This document shows, piece by piece, positions 1-9,405 of a DNA stretch of 64,000 bases (positions are counted from its first letter, which is position 1; each line of letters starts with the position of its first letter). The notes beneath the pieces were generated by a model. That model saw only the letters and a program-made list of their open reading frames with translations, was not told where the DNA came from and did no database searches. The DNA comes from Galeopsis tetrahit (lineage: Eukaryota; Streptophyta; Magnoliopsida; Lamiales; Lamiaceae), in NCBI GenBank assembly GCA_963675135.1, contig OY776130.1:18902001-18966000 (forward strand), written 5' to 3'. The position numbers were made by a program, and so were the translations under genes.

Positions 1-592
1 GTTTGAGATTTGTTATTCTTAATACAATATTTTTCATACAATACATTTAGGGGCGGATCCAGAGCTCGAGATTAGGGGGGCCGAAAAATTTATTTATCTA
101 AAACACTAACATGTGTATAATTATAATATTTATGTATATTATATTTTACAACAAAATACATTAATATTACTTAGTAAATTTCTCAAATACATCAATATGT
201 TTTAATCTATTAGACTAACTAATTAAATTAATATACACATACAAATGCACATATATATTAAAAATGATGTTGGTGATCAATGATAAGAAAAAATATTTTG
301 TTGTTGTTGTCTAGTATTGATAATTGAAAAAAAAATGAATACTCAAATTATTGAACAACAAATATTTTATTTATTTTATTTAATGTAATGTAAAATTAAA
401 GAAACTAACAAATTAAACTATCAATTATATTTTCTTCATTAATCCTCTTCTAAGGGAACAAGTATCTTTTTTTTTTTAATTTATATAATACTACTACATT
501 AGTTAATTGCAAACGTATTTTAAAAATACTAAAGTAATATAAAAGTGATCATTTTTTATCAATAATAGTCTCGAACATGTAAAAAAATTAAA
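1..592 (+). repeat. Truncated duplicate of the MITE/hAT left arm
   Basis: Bases 1-592 match 758-883 joined to 3539-3985 or so, so this is a second copy of the left arm of the nest beginning at 747, seen here without the Helitron. It starts inside the Tourist-like MITE (1-47) and runs into the hAT-like terminus near 48, then diverges from the other copy after about 590. The hAT right end is missing. It serves as an empty-site reference for the Helitron, because the sequence at 118-133 is uninterrupted. No coding potential is seen. Confidence 0.8.
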
Positions 593-743
593 TTGAATAT
601 TGTCCATAACCAGTTAACGTGTCGAGATCCCGTCAAAAAAAAAAAAGTTAACGTGTCGAGATTTAATTCATTGTCTATAACCAATTAACGTGTCAAAATT
701 ATGTTGATGGTCTATTTCGAGGAGCTGCGAAGATAGTGAACGG
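593..743. repeat. Short AT-rich spacer with three related direct repeats
   Basis: The motif GTTAACGTGTCGAGAT occurs at 613-628 and 647-662, and a weaker third copy follows near 676-690. A poly(A) run separates the first two. Nothing else is recognisable. This sequence lies between the truncated duplicate and the intact nested MITE. Confidence 0.5.
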
Positions 744-1198
744 TTAGATAGTGTTTGGTTTGAGATTTGTTATTCTCAATACAATATTTTTCATACAATA
801 CATTCAGGGGCGGACCCAGAGCCCGAGATTAGGGGGGCTGAAAAATTTATTGATCTAAAACACTAACATGTGTATAATTATAACTAGTAATTCACCCGTG
901 CGTTGCACGTTCTATATATACTCTAATAATTCGTGTTAAATATTAATTGTGTGCTACAAAAGTTATTATTGTTTCTTTGAAAGAATAATTTAAAATAAAA
1001 AATACAGTGCTTTAGTATTAATTTAGACAATTAAGTTTGACTGATTTCATGATTAATACAACATATAATATAATAATTCCTGCAATCTTGATTTTTAAAA
1101 ATTTATACACCATTAACATGACATAAAAAAAAACCATTTAATTCAATATGCTGCAAAATCATAACCGATTAAATCAAGCTAGTGTAATTTAGTTTGAC

Positions 1199-1233
<35 letters not shown>

Positions 1234-1237
<4 letters not shown>

Positions 1238-1451
1238 TGCACACCCATAAATGAAAACTCTTTCATATACCCCAACCTCACAATATTCACATATTTACAT
1301 AAAATGCTATTACTTTTACACTATTTTCAATCACATTTTTTACTTTATTCATATAGCTTTACAAAATTACCCCTCAGCACTCCACTTATTACACTTTTTT
1401 CTTAATAAGTGTGCCCACTTTATGGTGCAAACACTTTCGGGACGGAGGGAG
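1234..1451. mobile_element. Left-truncated Stowaway-like MITE
   Basis: The right end reads GGGACGGAGGGAG followed by TA (1452-1453), the typical Stowaway terminus and target. Inverted-repeat sequence just inside it (GCAAACA) pairs with TGTTTGC near 1234, but the matching left terminus is missing and is replaced by a (TA)n run at about 1205-1233. The short open frame across this region is incidental. It lies within the Helitron. Confidence 0.6.
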
Positions 1452-1839
1452 TATTAATTAAAGATAATACAATGAATAATATTTTTTTAACAAAACAATA
1501 TAGCCTAAGTGCCAAACACCTTACAATTATCTCAATATTAATTTAAACAATATAAAATCGTTTGGTTTATACAATCATATATAGAACTTAGAATATAGGA
1601 TAGAAGAATAAATAGTGAAGTTGTGATGATGCATTCAGTAGAGGCTCCAAAAAACCTATGTGACCTGTTTTTAGCACTTGGACCGGTTGATACGTAAACC
1701 ATGCAAGTATCCCGATGATCTCATATGTGTTAGTGTTACAATGAACTTGTTATGGCTTAAAACTAATTAGAAACGTGTGTAGGGGAATCCTTAGATCCCA
1801 AAACACACGCATCTGTGGATCCAAAAGCTGCCCTCTTGC

Positions 1840-1858
1840 AACCCTAAACCCTAAACCC
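1840..1858 (+). repeat. Two-unit telomere-like motif (telo-box)
   Basis: Two tandem CCCTAAA units lie inside the Helitron. Such telo-boxes occur in promoters and leaders of plant genes for translation components, so this may be part of a captured gene 5' region. Chance cannot be excluded for so short a motif. Confidence 0.4.
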
Positions 1859-1886
1859 GAATCAACCAAAATCAGACTAAATTTAC

Positions 1887-2136
1887 TGCCCTTAAATTGT
1901 CAACCCGAAAAGTTACGGTTCTAAAACTGCCAATCTGAAAAGTAAATTATTAAATTCACGAAAACTGAATTTAATTACCCCTTTTGGATGAAAAGAGCAA
2001 GCACGAATTTGAAAGTTAATGCCCTTAAATTGTCAACACGAAAAGTTACGGTTCTAAAACTGTCAATTCGAAAAGTAAATTATTAAATTCACAAAAACTT
2101 AACTCAAATACCTCTTTCAGACGAAGAGAGCGAGCT
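1887..2136. repeat. Imperfect tandem duplication inside the Helitron
   Basis: About 117 bp at 1887-2003 recur at 2020-2136, offset by 133 bp, with scattered substitutions. Shared blocks include TGCCCTTAAATTGTCAAC and GAAAAGTTACGGTTCTAAAA. There is no open frame. Confidence 0.75.
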
Positions 2137-3537
2137 AAAAGAGTAGAAAACTATAATAGATTCATGTTGAAAATGAGATGCTTTTAAAGTAAAAGAAACC
2201 ATAATAGATTCATGTCATACAGTGGAATCATAATATCACTAATGAATTTAAATATTAAATTTAGAGTATTGGAATGTAACTTATCAAATTCCACTATGAC
2301 TATAGCAACTTCCTCCAACAAAAAATCATTAATCTAATTCTTCATTCAACCCAAAATTCTTAAATAATAGATGACACACCTGTAAACAACGGATTAAAAA
2401 TTAATGACCAATAATTAGAAACTGCCATAATCACAACTTTTTTCAACCTCAAGGTATTAGCAAATTTATCCACTGTATTAAACATAATTAAAAGCTATCA
2501 ATCTAAAGCCTCTCATTTTTCTTGCAAAAAGATCTTAACCAAGACATTACCCAACTTTTCTCAACATAACTGATAACTCTTCTCAAGCTCACCATATTAT
2601 ACAAATTCACATTATTTATAATTTAAATGTCATTTTGTGACAGTAAATTACCCTTTTCAATGTTAATTACTTACGTTTTTTTTGTTTAAATTACTCTTAA
2701 ATTCATTTAAAATAATTTAAATAGTGATAGTCTTCAATGTATAATGTAGAATCTTAAAGCTATTAATTATGAGTATAGTAATACAAAATTAATGAAAAAT
2801 GAAGTTGTTACCTTTTTTTTCTTAATTGAAAAGGGCAATACAAATTTATTGAAAAATAATAATTTACTTAAAGCTATTATATTATTTAAGAAATAACAAT
2901 ACTTTGAGCTATTACATTTTTTGAAAAATAACATTTGAATTTAACGTACAAATTGTTTGAGTTTATTTTTTTTTTCAAAGGCCAAATAAATTGAATTGTG
3001 ATTTCATTTTATTTTTTTATTCGAAATGAAGAAAATAATCTGTTAAAATGAGATAATTAAATTAAAGTTAGATATGTCAAAAAAAATCACAAAATAATAA
3101 CTAATAAACAAAAAAGAAACACAATTCATTACTAATTATAAATTGAAATAACAATTACAGTATCAAATTTTACAAATTTTGAATAAGAGAAACAATATTT
3201 CTTGAAAATAAGTGAGTAAAATATAAATTTTATTAAATTAAATAACATACAAAGTCTATCTAAAAAAATGGGAAAAAAAAAGACAACTGCCCATACCATT
3301 TTTGTGAATTTATTTTTATTAAACACTTTTTTAGAAAACTTAATTATTGATACTTGTGCTGAATCATTAAAAAAATCGAAACTAAGTCTGCCATTTAAAA
3401 TGATGCAGCGCTGGTTTGTTGTGACCGTTAGGCTACCCAATGCATATAATTGATTATTTCTTGAATTGGAAAGATAAAATGGGTGGGAAAAATGACAGAT
3501 TACTATTTCAGACTATTGTGTTATTATATATATATAG
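2137..3537. other. Helitron interior, no recognisable gene
   Basis: This is AT-rich sequence with many A and T runs. The overlapping open frames at 3132-3453 have low-complexity translations and no motif I know, so I do not call a gene. Confidence 0.5.
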
Positions 3538-4532
3538 ATATTTATGTATATTATATTTTACAACAAAATACATTAATATTACTTAGTAAATTTCTCAAAT
3601 ACATCAATATGTTTTAATCTATTAGACTAACTAATTAAATTAATATACACATACAACTGCACATATATATTAAAAATGATGTTGGTGATCAATGATAAGA
3701 AAAAATATTTTGTGGTTGTCGTATAGTATTGATAATTGAAAAAAAAAAATGAATACTCAAATTATTGAACAACGAATATTTTATTTAATGTAATGTAAAA
3801 TTAAAGAAACTAACAAATTAAACCATCAATTATATTTTCTTCATATTAATCATCTTCTAAGGGAACAAGTATCTTTTTTTTTTTTTTTATTTATATAATA
3901 CTACTACATTAGTTAATTGCAAACGTTTTTTAAAAATACTAAAGTAATATAAAAGTGATCATTTTTTATCAATAATAGTCTCGAACATGTAAAAAAAATT
4001 AATATTAAATCAGTTTTACCATTAAAATTCTCACAGAATAGCCAATTTTATTTATAAGTACCAAAATGTAATAAAAAACTTGTTTTGGAATGATTTTTAT
4101 AATAAACTCACGAATTAATTTATTAATAATTTGATTTAATTTAAAAATTACTAAAACATTAATTAAATTTTAATACATATATAGAGGTGTGGGTGGGGCA
4201 GGTTGGGGGGCCAAGGCCCCCCTTGGGCATAAGGTAGTTCCGCCCCTGCCCTGAATACATTTACACACCTATTTTTATGCACTCACATCAACATTTTTTT
4301 AAATATCATTCTCTCTTTTACTTTCTTTTACACTCAACATCTTGATCCCCTACTCTTCTTTAATTCTCTTCCCTATTATTTGTCTACACACTAATAAAAT
4401 ATTACAACATCACTTTATATTTAACATAAAGCCACATCCACGCATACTTCTTTATCTCCATCTAAACACAATTACTATTTATTTATGGGGATTAATCAAA
4501 TTCACCACAATCTCCAACCAAACACCACCTTA

Positions 4533-5126
4533 TAAATTAGAAATATAAATAAAAATATTTCTTACACCAAATTTATGGAATACTAATCTATTGAGAATTA
4601 ATCGGATTGAAGATATAGCGTCTTTTTTCGCTGGAATCGAAATATCTGCATGATTGGGGGTTCACAATTTGCATCGATTAAACAAATCGTTGAAATTCCT
4701 AAAGTCATACACTTCAGCATGCTGATCCACGATGATTACAATATCGGGTAACTTGTCACATATTTAATCCTGTCCAAATATGTTTGTAAGCTTGTTTTTT
4801 CACCACAGCGGCACACGTCACTTTTTGGAAGACAATCGAGTCTTCCCATTTTTTGTTCCGGGGCGGATTACTACTCCTACGGTATATGAGACGGCCACGT
4901 ACAATCGAACATATCGAGAATCCCGATCCTAATATGAGGTCTATGAGACCATCGATTCGGGCGTATAAATATTTTAATTTTTAGGGCTCCATTTTTTAAA
5001 AAATGTCTTTTATATATAGAGAGAGTAATAATAAAATTTGATACACTTTAGCATGTATAAGTATTTTATGTCGGTTGTGAGATTTATAAGAAATTCAATA
5101 TCTGATTTGATAACAAAATTATATAT
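4533..5126. other. Unassigned intergenic sequence left of the retrotransposon nest
   Basis: This is the only sizeable stretch not explained by a recognised mobile element. It is moderately AT-rich with no credible frame. It is the presumed host DNA, or an unrecognised old repeat, into which SvC inserted at 5127. Confidence 0.4.
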
Positions 5127-5166
5127 TGTAGGTCCCAAAGTTGAGTTTAATATTGAGTAAGCTAGT
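5127..5166 (-). mobile_element. SvC 3' LTR fragment split by A1
   Basis: These 40 bases (TGTAGGTCCCAAAG...GCTAGT) equal the first 40 bases of the SvC LTR beginning at 63596. They are cut at 5166 by A1. The copy at 63596 continues uninterrupted and so shows the empty site. Because SvC is on the minus strand, this is the outer end of its 3' LTR. Confidence 0.85.
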
Positions 5167-5895
5167 TGTTGGGAATAAAATGATTTTGATTTAGATACCA
5201 AAACCCCTGATTGATGATGATCAGATTAGTTGAGATACACTCAAGTGAGATCAGTCTAGTTGTCTCAGGATACTTGAGTAAGTAGAAATGCTTAAGTCAA
5301 AATCTCAGAAATGTTGTGAGATTTATAGTTCAGGATAGTTGTCCAAAGCTGGAATGTTAGGCAGCTTGATAAGTGTTAAGTACTTTAGGACAAGGTTGAT
5401 GAGTTTTCAGGACAAGCTGACTGAGTGGACAACATGGCTGAAAAGATCAAGAGTGATAAGGCAATGCTCATGCACTGACAAGAAATAAATCAGATCAATT
5501 GAAGTGCAAATGATCAAGAGCATTGAATGCTATACTCACAGAAGACACATTTATTGAAGCATTTATTACCATCAAGCCTGAACTAAGCATTGAAGACTTA
5601 GAAGCATTAAAGATTGAATCATTGAATGAATGTTGGAACATTCTAGTTTGCAGCAGGAATGTTCAGGGGAGTTGTCCCATCTGACCGTTGGTTGAGTGTA
5701 TAGTCTGCCACAAATCAACCTTGGGAAATGTGCATATTTGGAATCTGACACAAGTCATCTCAGCCGCATTTTTCAGAGGTCAACACATTCATTCAAGCAA
5801 CCATTGAAGAAGCCTTTACATAGTGGATAAAAGGATGTCAAGCTTCACAACCGTTTCAATGGTGCTGCAAATAGACAAGTTTGAATTGATATCTC

Positions 5896-5929
5896 TCCAA
5901 CGGTTAGTTGTTCAAATTTGCCTATAAAT
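5896..5929 (+). promoter_or_regulatory. Candidate LTR core promoter of A1 (MSA-like motif plus TATA)
   Basis: TCCAACGGTTA at 5896-5906 fits the plant M-phase activator consensus YCYAACGGYYA bound by three-repeat MYB proteins. A TATAAAT follows at 5923-5929. Two further AACGG cores lie upstream in reverse orientation (near 5690 and 5850). The same arrangement is at 17999-18033, 57472 and 61759 in the other SvA LTRs. The start site is inferred. Confidence 0.5.
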
Positions 5930-6721
5930 TCAGAAGTGATTAAAGGATTCAAGCATCCAACTACTTGCTATCAAACTATCATCAAGCAATCAAATGAAAC
6001 CAAAGCTGTTCTTAAGAATCTCAAGTTTCCTGATCACTTCATATAGCTAAGCCAATATTTGTAAACATCCCAAGCTTAGCATTGAGATATCCTAAGCCTT
6101 TACACTGTTCTTATTGTAAAGGATATCTCTACTAGTTGGAACCAAACCTCAAACCCTTACCTCATTGAGTGAAGTAGTGTTTGTTGTAGAAGTGACGAGT
6201 TAAGGACTGTTATTGTGAAACACAGTCTTAACTCAGAGAGATTGAGCACTAGGACTCAGTTTATCCTAGGGATCAAAGCACTAAGAGAGTGTTGTTGATC
6301 AGTGCACCTTGGCACTATAAAACAAGCTAATTCAATTGTTAAGGAATTATCTTGTTCAATCAGGGAAAGTGGATGTAGGAGCTTGAGTCTCTGAACCACT
6401 ATAAATTGTGTGTCACTTTCTTACTGCATTCATTATTGTTCTTTCAATAAATCATATTTCAAAGAACTTATCTCAGTAAGTTAAGAAAAACTGTTTTGGA
6501 CAAAGTCCCTGATCATCTGTTTTTCAGAAATTAACTTGGAGTATTATTTTAAGTAAAAGGACAACCATATCCCGCACTAAGCAACTCTCTTAGATATTTA
6601 GCCAACTGACCACTTAATAATAATCAGTAGGACAAGTATCTATTGAAGTTCACACTCAGGCTTGTTGTGAGACAACCTTCCTGAAAAGACCAAACTGTTT
6701 GAAAAGAAAAAGAATTTGCAT

Positions 6722-6759
6722 ACACAAGTGCATTCTCCCCCCCCCCCATACACTTGTGT
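6722..6759 (+). other. Poly(C)-loop hairpin near the 3' end of the LTR
   Basis: ACACAAGTG (6722-6730) pairs with CACTTGTGT (6751-6759) around a loop dominated by C. All four SvA LTRs have it (20820-20856, 58273-58311 and 62533-62571). It lies about 20 bases before the LTR end, within the likely U5 RNA leader. In the last copy one A is replaced by G, which still allows G-U pairing in RNA. Confidence 0.7.
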
Positions 6760-6783
6760 CTTACTCCACCAAGGACCAACAAG

Positions 6784-6795
6784 TGGTATCAGAGC
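6784..6795 (+). other. A1 primer-binding site (initiator Met tRNA)
   Basis: TGGTATCAGAGC lies two bases after the LTR end. It is the usual plant retrotransposon site complementary to the 3' end of initiator methionine tRNA, where minus-strand DNA synthesis begins. Confidence 0.92.
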
Positions 6796-6922
6796 AGGGG
6801 TTCAAAGACCACTGCTTCTGAAAATCCATCTGATTTTCAAAACACATTATTTTCTGTGGTCACTGAACTGATCCAAATTTCTGAAAAACCTAGTTGTGTT
6901 TATCTAACCTATTTCTATAGAA

Positions 6923-9397
6923 ATGGCTAACAATGCAGTTCCAGGAGATGCTGTCAACACCATCAACAACATGGGTCCAAACCAAGTCAATCATATTTCT
7001 CATCACAAATTGCCAATGTTCTCAATTGAGAACTATGATTTCTGGAAGATCAGGATGAGAGCACATCTTGCTTGCCAGCATGATGAAATGCTCAAAGTCA
7101 TCTCCAGAGGGCCCTTCACATTCACCAAAGCAAATCCCAAACTCACTGATGCTCAGAAAGCTGATCCAAGAGAATTGCTACCAAAGGATGAGGATGAGTT
7201 TACAGCTGAAGAGAGAAAAAGGCACAACCTGAACTACATTGCCATGAATACCTTGTACCAGACCATTCCAGATGTAGTGATGGGAAGAGTATACCACTGC
7301 ACAATAGCAAAAGAGATTTGGGACACCTTAGCACTCATGTGTGAAGGTACCCAAAAGATAAAAGAAAACAAGCTTCAAGTGGCTATCCAAAAATATGAAC
7401 AATTTTCTATGGAGCCAAATGAAACTATTGATCATCTTGATGGCAGATTCACTGACATCATGAATGAGATAAACTCTCTTGGCAAGTTCTATGCCAAAAG
7501 AGAAGTTGCTTTGAAAATTTTGAGAAGTCTCACATCTAAGTGGGACATATACTCTGTCATGATGCAAAACACCAGCAATCTTGACAACATGCCAATGCAA
7601 CAAGTGTTCTCTGAACTCAAAGCATATGAGTTTGATTTAAATAGGAAGAAAGTGCATGATGAGCCATCCTCCTCAAGCAAAGGTGTTGCTTTCAAAGCTG
7701 CTGAAACAGAAAAGAAGAGTTCCCAAAGATCCTCTCAAACTGTTTCAAAATCTGAAATGAAGGAGGAGCTGGCACTCATGGCAAGGAGATTTGAGAAGCT
7801 CAACTCCAGATTTGGTAGATACAAAAAGTTCTACCAAGACAACAGAACCAGAAGGAGATTCAGCTCTCCTGACAACAAATCAGAGGACAAAGTCTTTGAT
7901 GAGAAGAAAGAAGATAGATATGCTGATAGAAAGAAATACAGCAAAGCTGAACCATCATCATCAAGGAGGAAGGAGTCCTCAAGCAAGAAGAATGATGATA
8001 ATGATGTGTGTTACAACTGCCAGAAAAAGGGTCACTTTCAGTATGATTGTCCTTACCTGAGCTCAAAAGAAAGAAAAGAAAGACAGATCAAAAGAGACAA
8101 GAGGCTGAACAACAGGAAGGCCATGGTAGCTGGGGAATCAGCAAGTGAAGAGAGTGTCTACTCTTCTGATGATGGACTATTCTCCAACAGTGACAGTGAT
8201 GAAGACTGTCAAATGGCCTTTGAAAATGAAGAGGTATGTTCATCTTCCAATTCTTCTAATAACACACATGAGTCCAGTGAAATCCACTTGAAACTCAACT
8301 TTGGGAAGTTACTTGAGGATTTCACCAGGCTACAAGAAGTATGCAATATGGCATTGAGAGAAAATGAGCTATTGAATTCTAAAGTTCAAACTCCCAACCT
8401 TCCTGAACCAGAGTTTGACTTTAAATCAACTGAGTTGTATCAACAGACTGTGAGAGAACATGATGAAATGTCTCTCATAGTCACTGAACAACAAAAGTTG
8501 ATTGATGAACAAGAACTGGCCTTGAGGAAAAAGGATTTTGATCTTAGAATCCTTCAAGCTAAATTTGATAATCTCTCAAGTGAATTTGATACTCTTAAAT
8601 TGAGTGAGGGGAGCTTAAAAATGAAGATGTCTGCCTTGAACAAATCTGCTAAAGCAATAGAAGAAATTCAGGGGTTTCAAAGACCATTTGCTCAAAAAGG
8701 TGGATTAGGATATAATCCATTTGAACCCTCACCTGGTCTTAGTATTGCCTCAACAAGCAATTCTAAGATGACTTTTGTAAGATCAGTGGCTCAATAAAAT
8801 GAAATGGAAGTAAACCAACCACTGATCAAGGAAAAGGGTAAAGGAATTTTTATACCTGCTCAAGTAAACAATGTCTCTAAACCCATACCTAAGAAAAAGG
8901 TTAAGAACATTGTATACAAGAGAAATGAGGTTCAGAAGGGAAGAACCAATGGAAGGTCAAACCATCTGAACACTCATTAGTGGAGTTGTCCAAAATCTAC
9001 ACAGAAAAGGCCAACTCAAATGAGGCAACCTCAACTGAATAGATTAAGGCCCAACCCCTCTGATAGGTATAAAAACTTCAGAAAGCCTGGACCTTACATG
9101 CCAAAAGGAAAATGCCATCTAAGCCCCTATCCTCAAAGGTCTTACCAAGCTGCACCTAAGTCTAGTAACTTCAGGAGATATGCCCCAAAGAAATTCACCA
9201 ACTCTCCTGAACCCTACAAGACTAACACTTATGCACATAAACCACCCAAGGCATTTAAGGGTAAGACTGTGTATGTAGATGTAAATGGAAACCAAGTCAG
9301 TCACTTTGAGTCAATCAGAGTAATTAGGCAGATTTGGGTTCCAAAAGGTACAGCTAACCCTCTAGGACCCAACATTCAAAGGGTACCTAAAATTTGA
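6923..9397 (+). pseudogene. gag: A1 gag, with in-frame stops
   Basis: Gag forms the cytoplasmic particle and packages element RNA. The ATG at 6923 (MANNAVPGD) begins 624 open codons. A copia-type gag domain covers roughly residues 30-240 (YDFWKIRMRAHL, then the KILRSLTSKWD motif). A C-X2-C-X4-H-X4-C zinc knuckle (CYNCQKKGHFQYDC) is at about residues 363-376, followed by an acidic/serine stretch and a predicted coiled coil. A stop at 8795-8797 replaces a glutamine codon present in A2. A second at 8978-8980 also replaces glutamine. The frame then runs to 9397 through a basic proline-rich tail ending in WVPK. Pol follows in the -1 frame relative to gag. Confidence 0.88.
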
Positions 9398-9405
9398 CTT
9401 TGCAG

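Larger units (their letters stand above)
884..3538 (-). mobile_element. Non-autonomous Helitron inserted between A and T
   Basis: Read on the minus strand it starts with TC (TCTATATATATATAATAAC) and ends with CTAG at 887-884. A small hairpin (CGTGC-AAC-GCACG) lies about ten bases before the CTAG. These are the three Helitron hallmarks. It sits exactly between an A (883) and a T (3539) with no duplication, and the unfilled site is preserved in the duplicate at 118-133. The 2,655-bp body is AT-rich and has no Rep/helicase frame, so it is non-autonomous. It carries a Stowaway remnant, a tandem duplication and a telomere-like motif, possibly captured sequence. Confidence 0.82.
805..4253. mobile_element. 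hAT-like non-autonomous element with AATACATT target duplication
   Basis: The left end begins CAGGGGCGGA and the right end finishes with its complement TCCGCCCCTG plus a few bases (4239-4253). The 8-bp sequence AATACATT flanks it at 797-804 and 4254-4261, the duplication length expected of hAT elements. Without the Helitron it is about 794 bp and codes for nothing recognisable, so it would depend on a transposase supplied elsewhere. Runs of G/C just inside the ends (near 832-838 and 4205-4225) extend the imperfect terminal pairing. Confidence 0.65.
747..4529. mobile_element. Tourist-like (PIF/Harbinger) MITE, interrupted by a hAT-like element
   Basis: The ends are inverted repeats: the left reads GATAGTGTTTGGTTTGAGAT and the right, reverse-complemented, reads GGTGGTGTTTGGTTGGAGAT. 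They are flanked by TTA at 744-746 and 4530-4532, the usual PIF/Harbinger target duplication. Removing the hAT-like insertion and its 8-bp duplication leaves about 326 bp without a gene, which fits a MITE. The family assignment rests on TSD and terminal pattern only. Confidence 0.65.
5167..6781 (+). repeat. A1 5' LTR (1,615 bp)
   Basis: It starts TGTTGGGAATAAAATG and ends CCAACA, followed by AG and the PBS. Inside are a TCCAACGGTTA motif (5896-5906), a TATAAAT (5923-5929), the cross-family box GAACCACTATAAAT (6393-6406) and a hairpin with a C-run loop (6722-6759). Compared with its partner at 61020 it lacks two deletions (about 18 and 14 bp) present there. Confidence 0.9.

Noticed and set aside
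1251..1457. 68-codon open frame
   Set aside because: It lies across the Stowaway-like MITE remnant and ends in its terminus.
3132..3453. Two overlapping open frames on opposite strands
   Set aside because: AT-rich low-complexity translation within a non-autonomous Helitron, no known motif.
6784..6795. tRNA gene near TGGTATCAGAGC sites
   Set aside because: Only the 12-base primer-binding site is present; no tRNA fold surrounds any of them.
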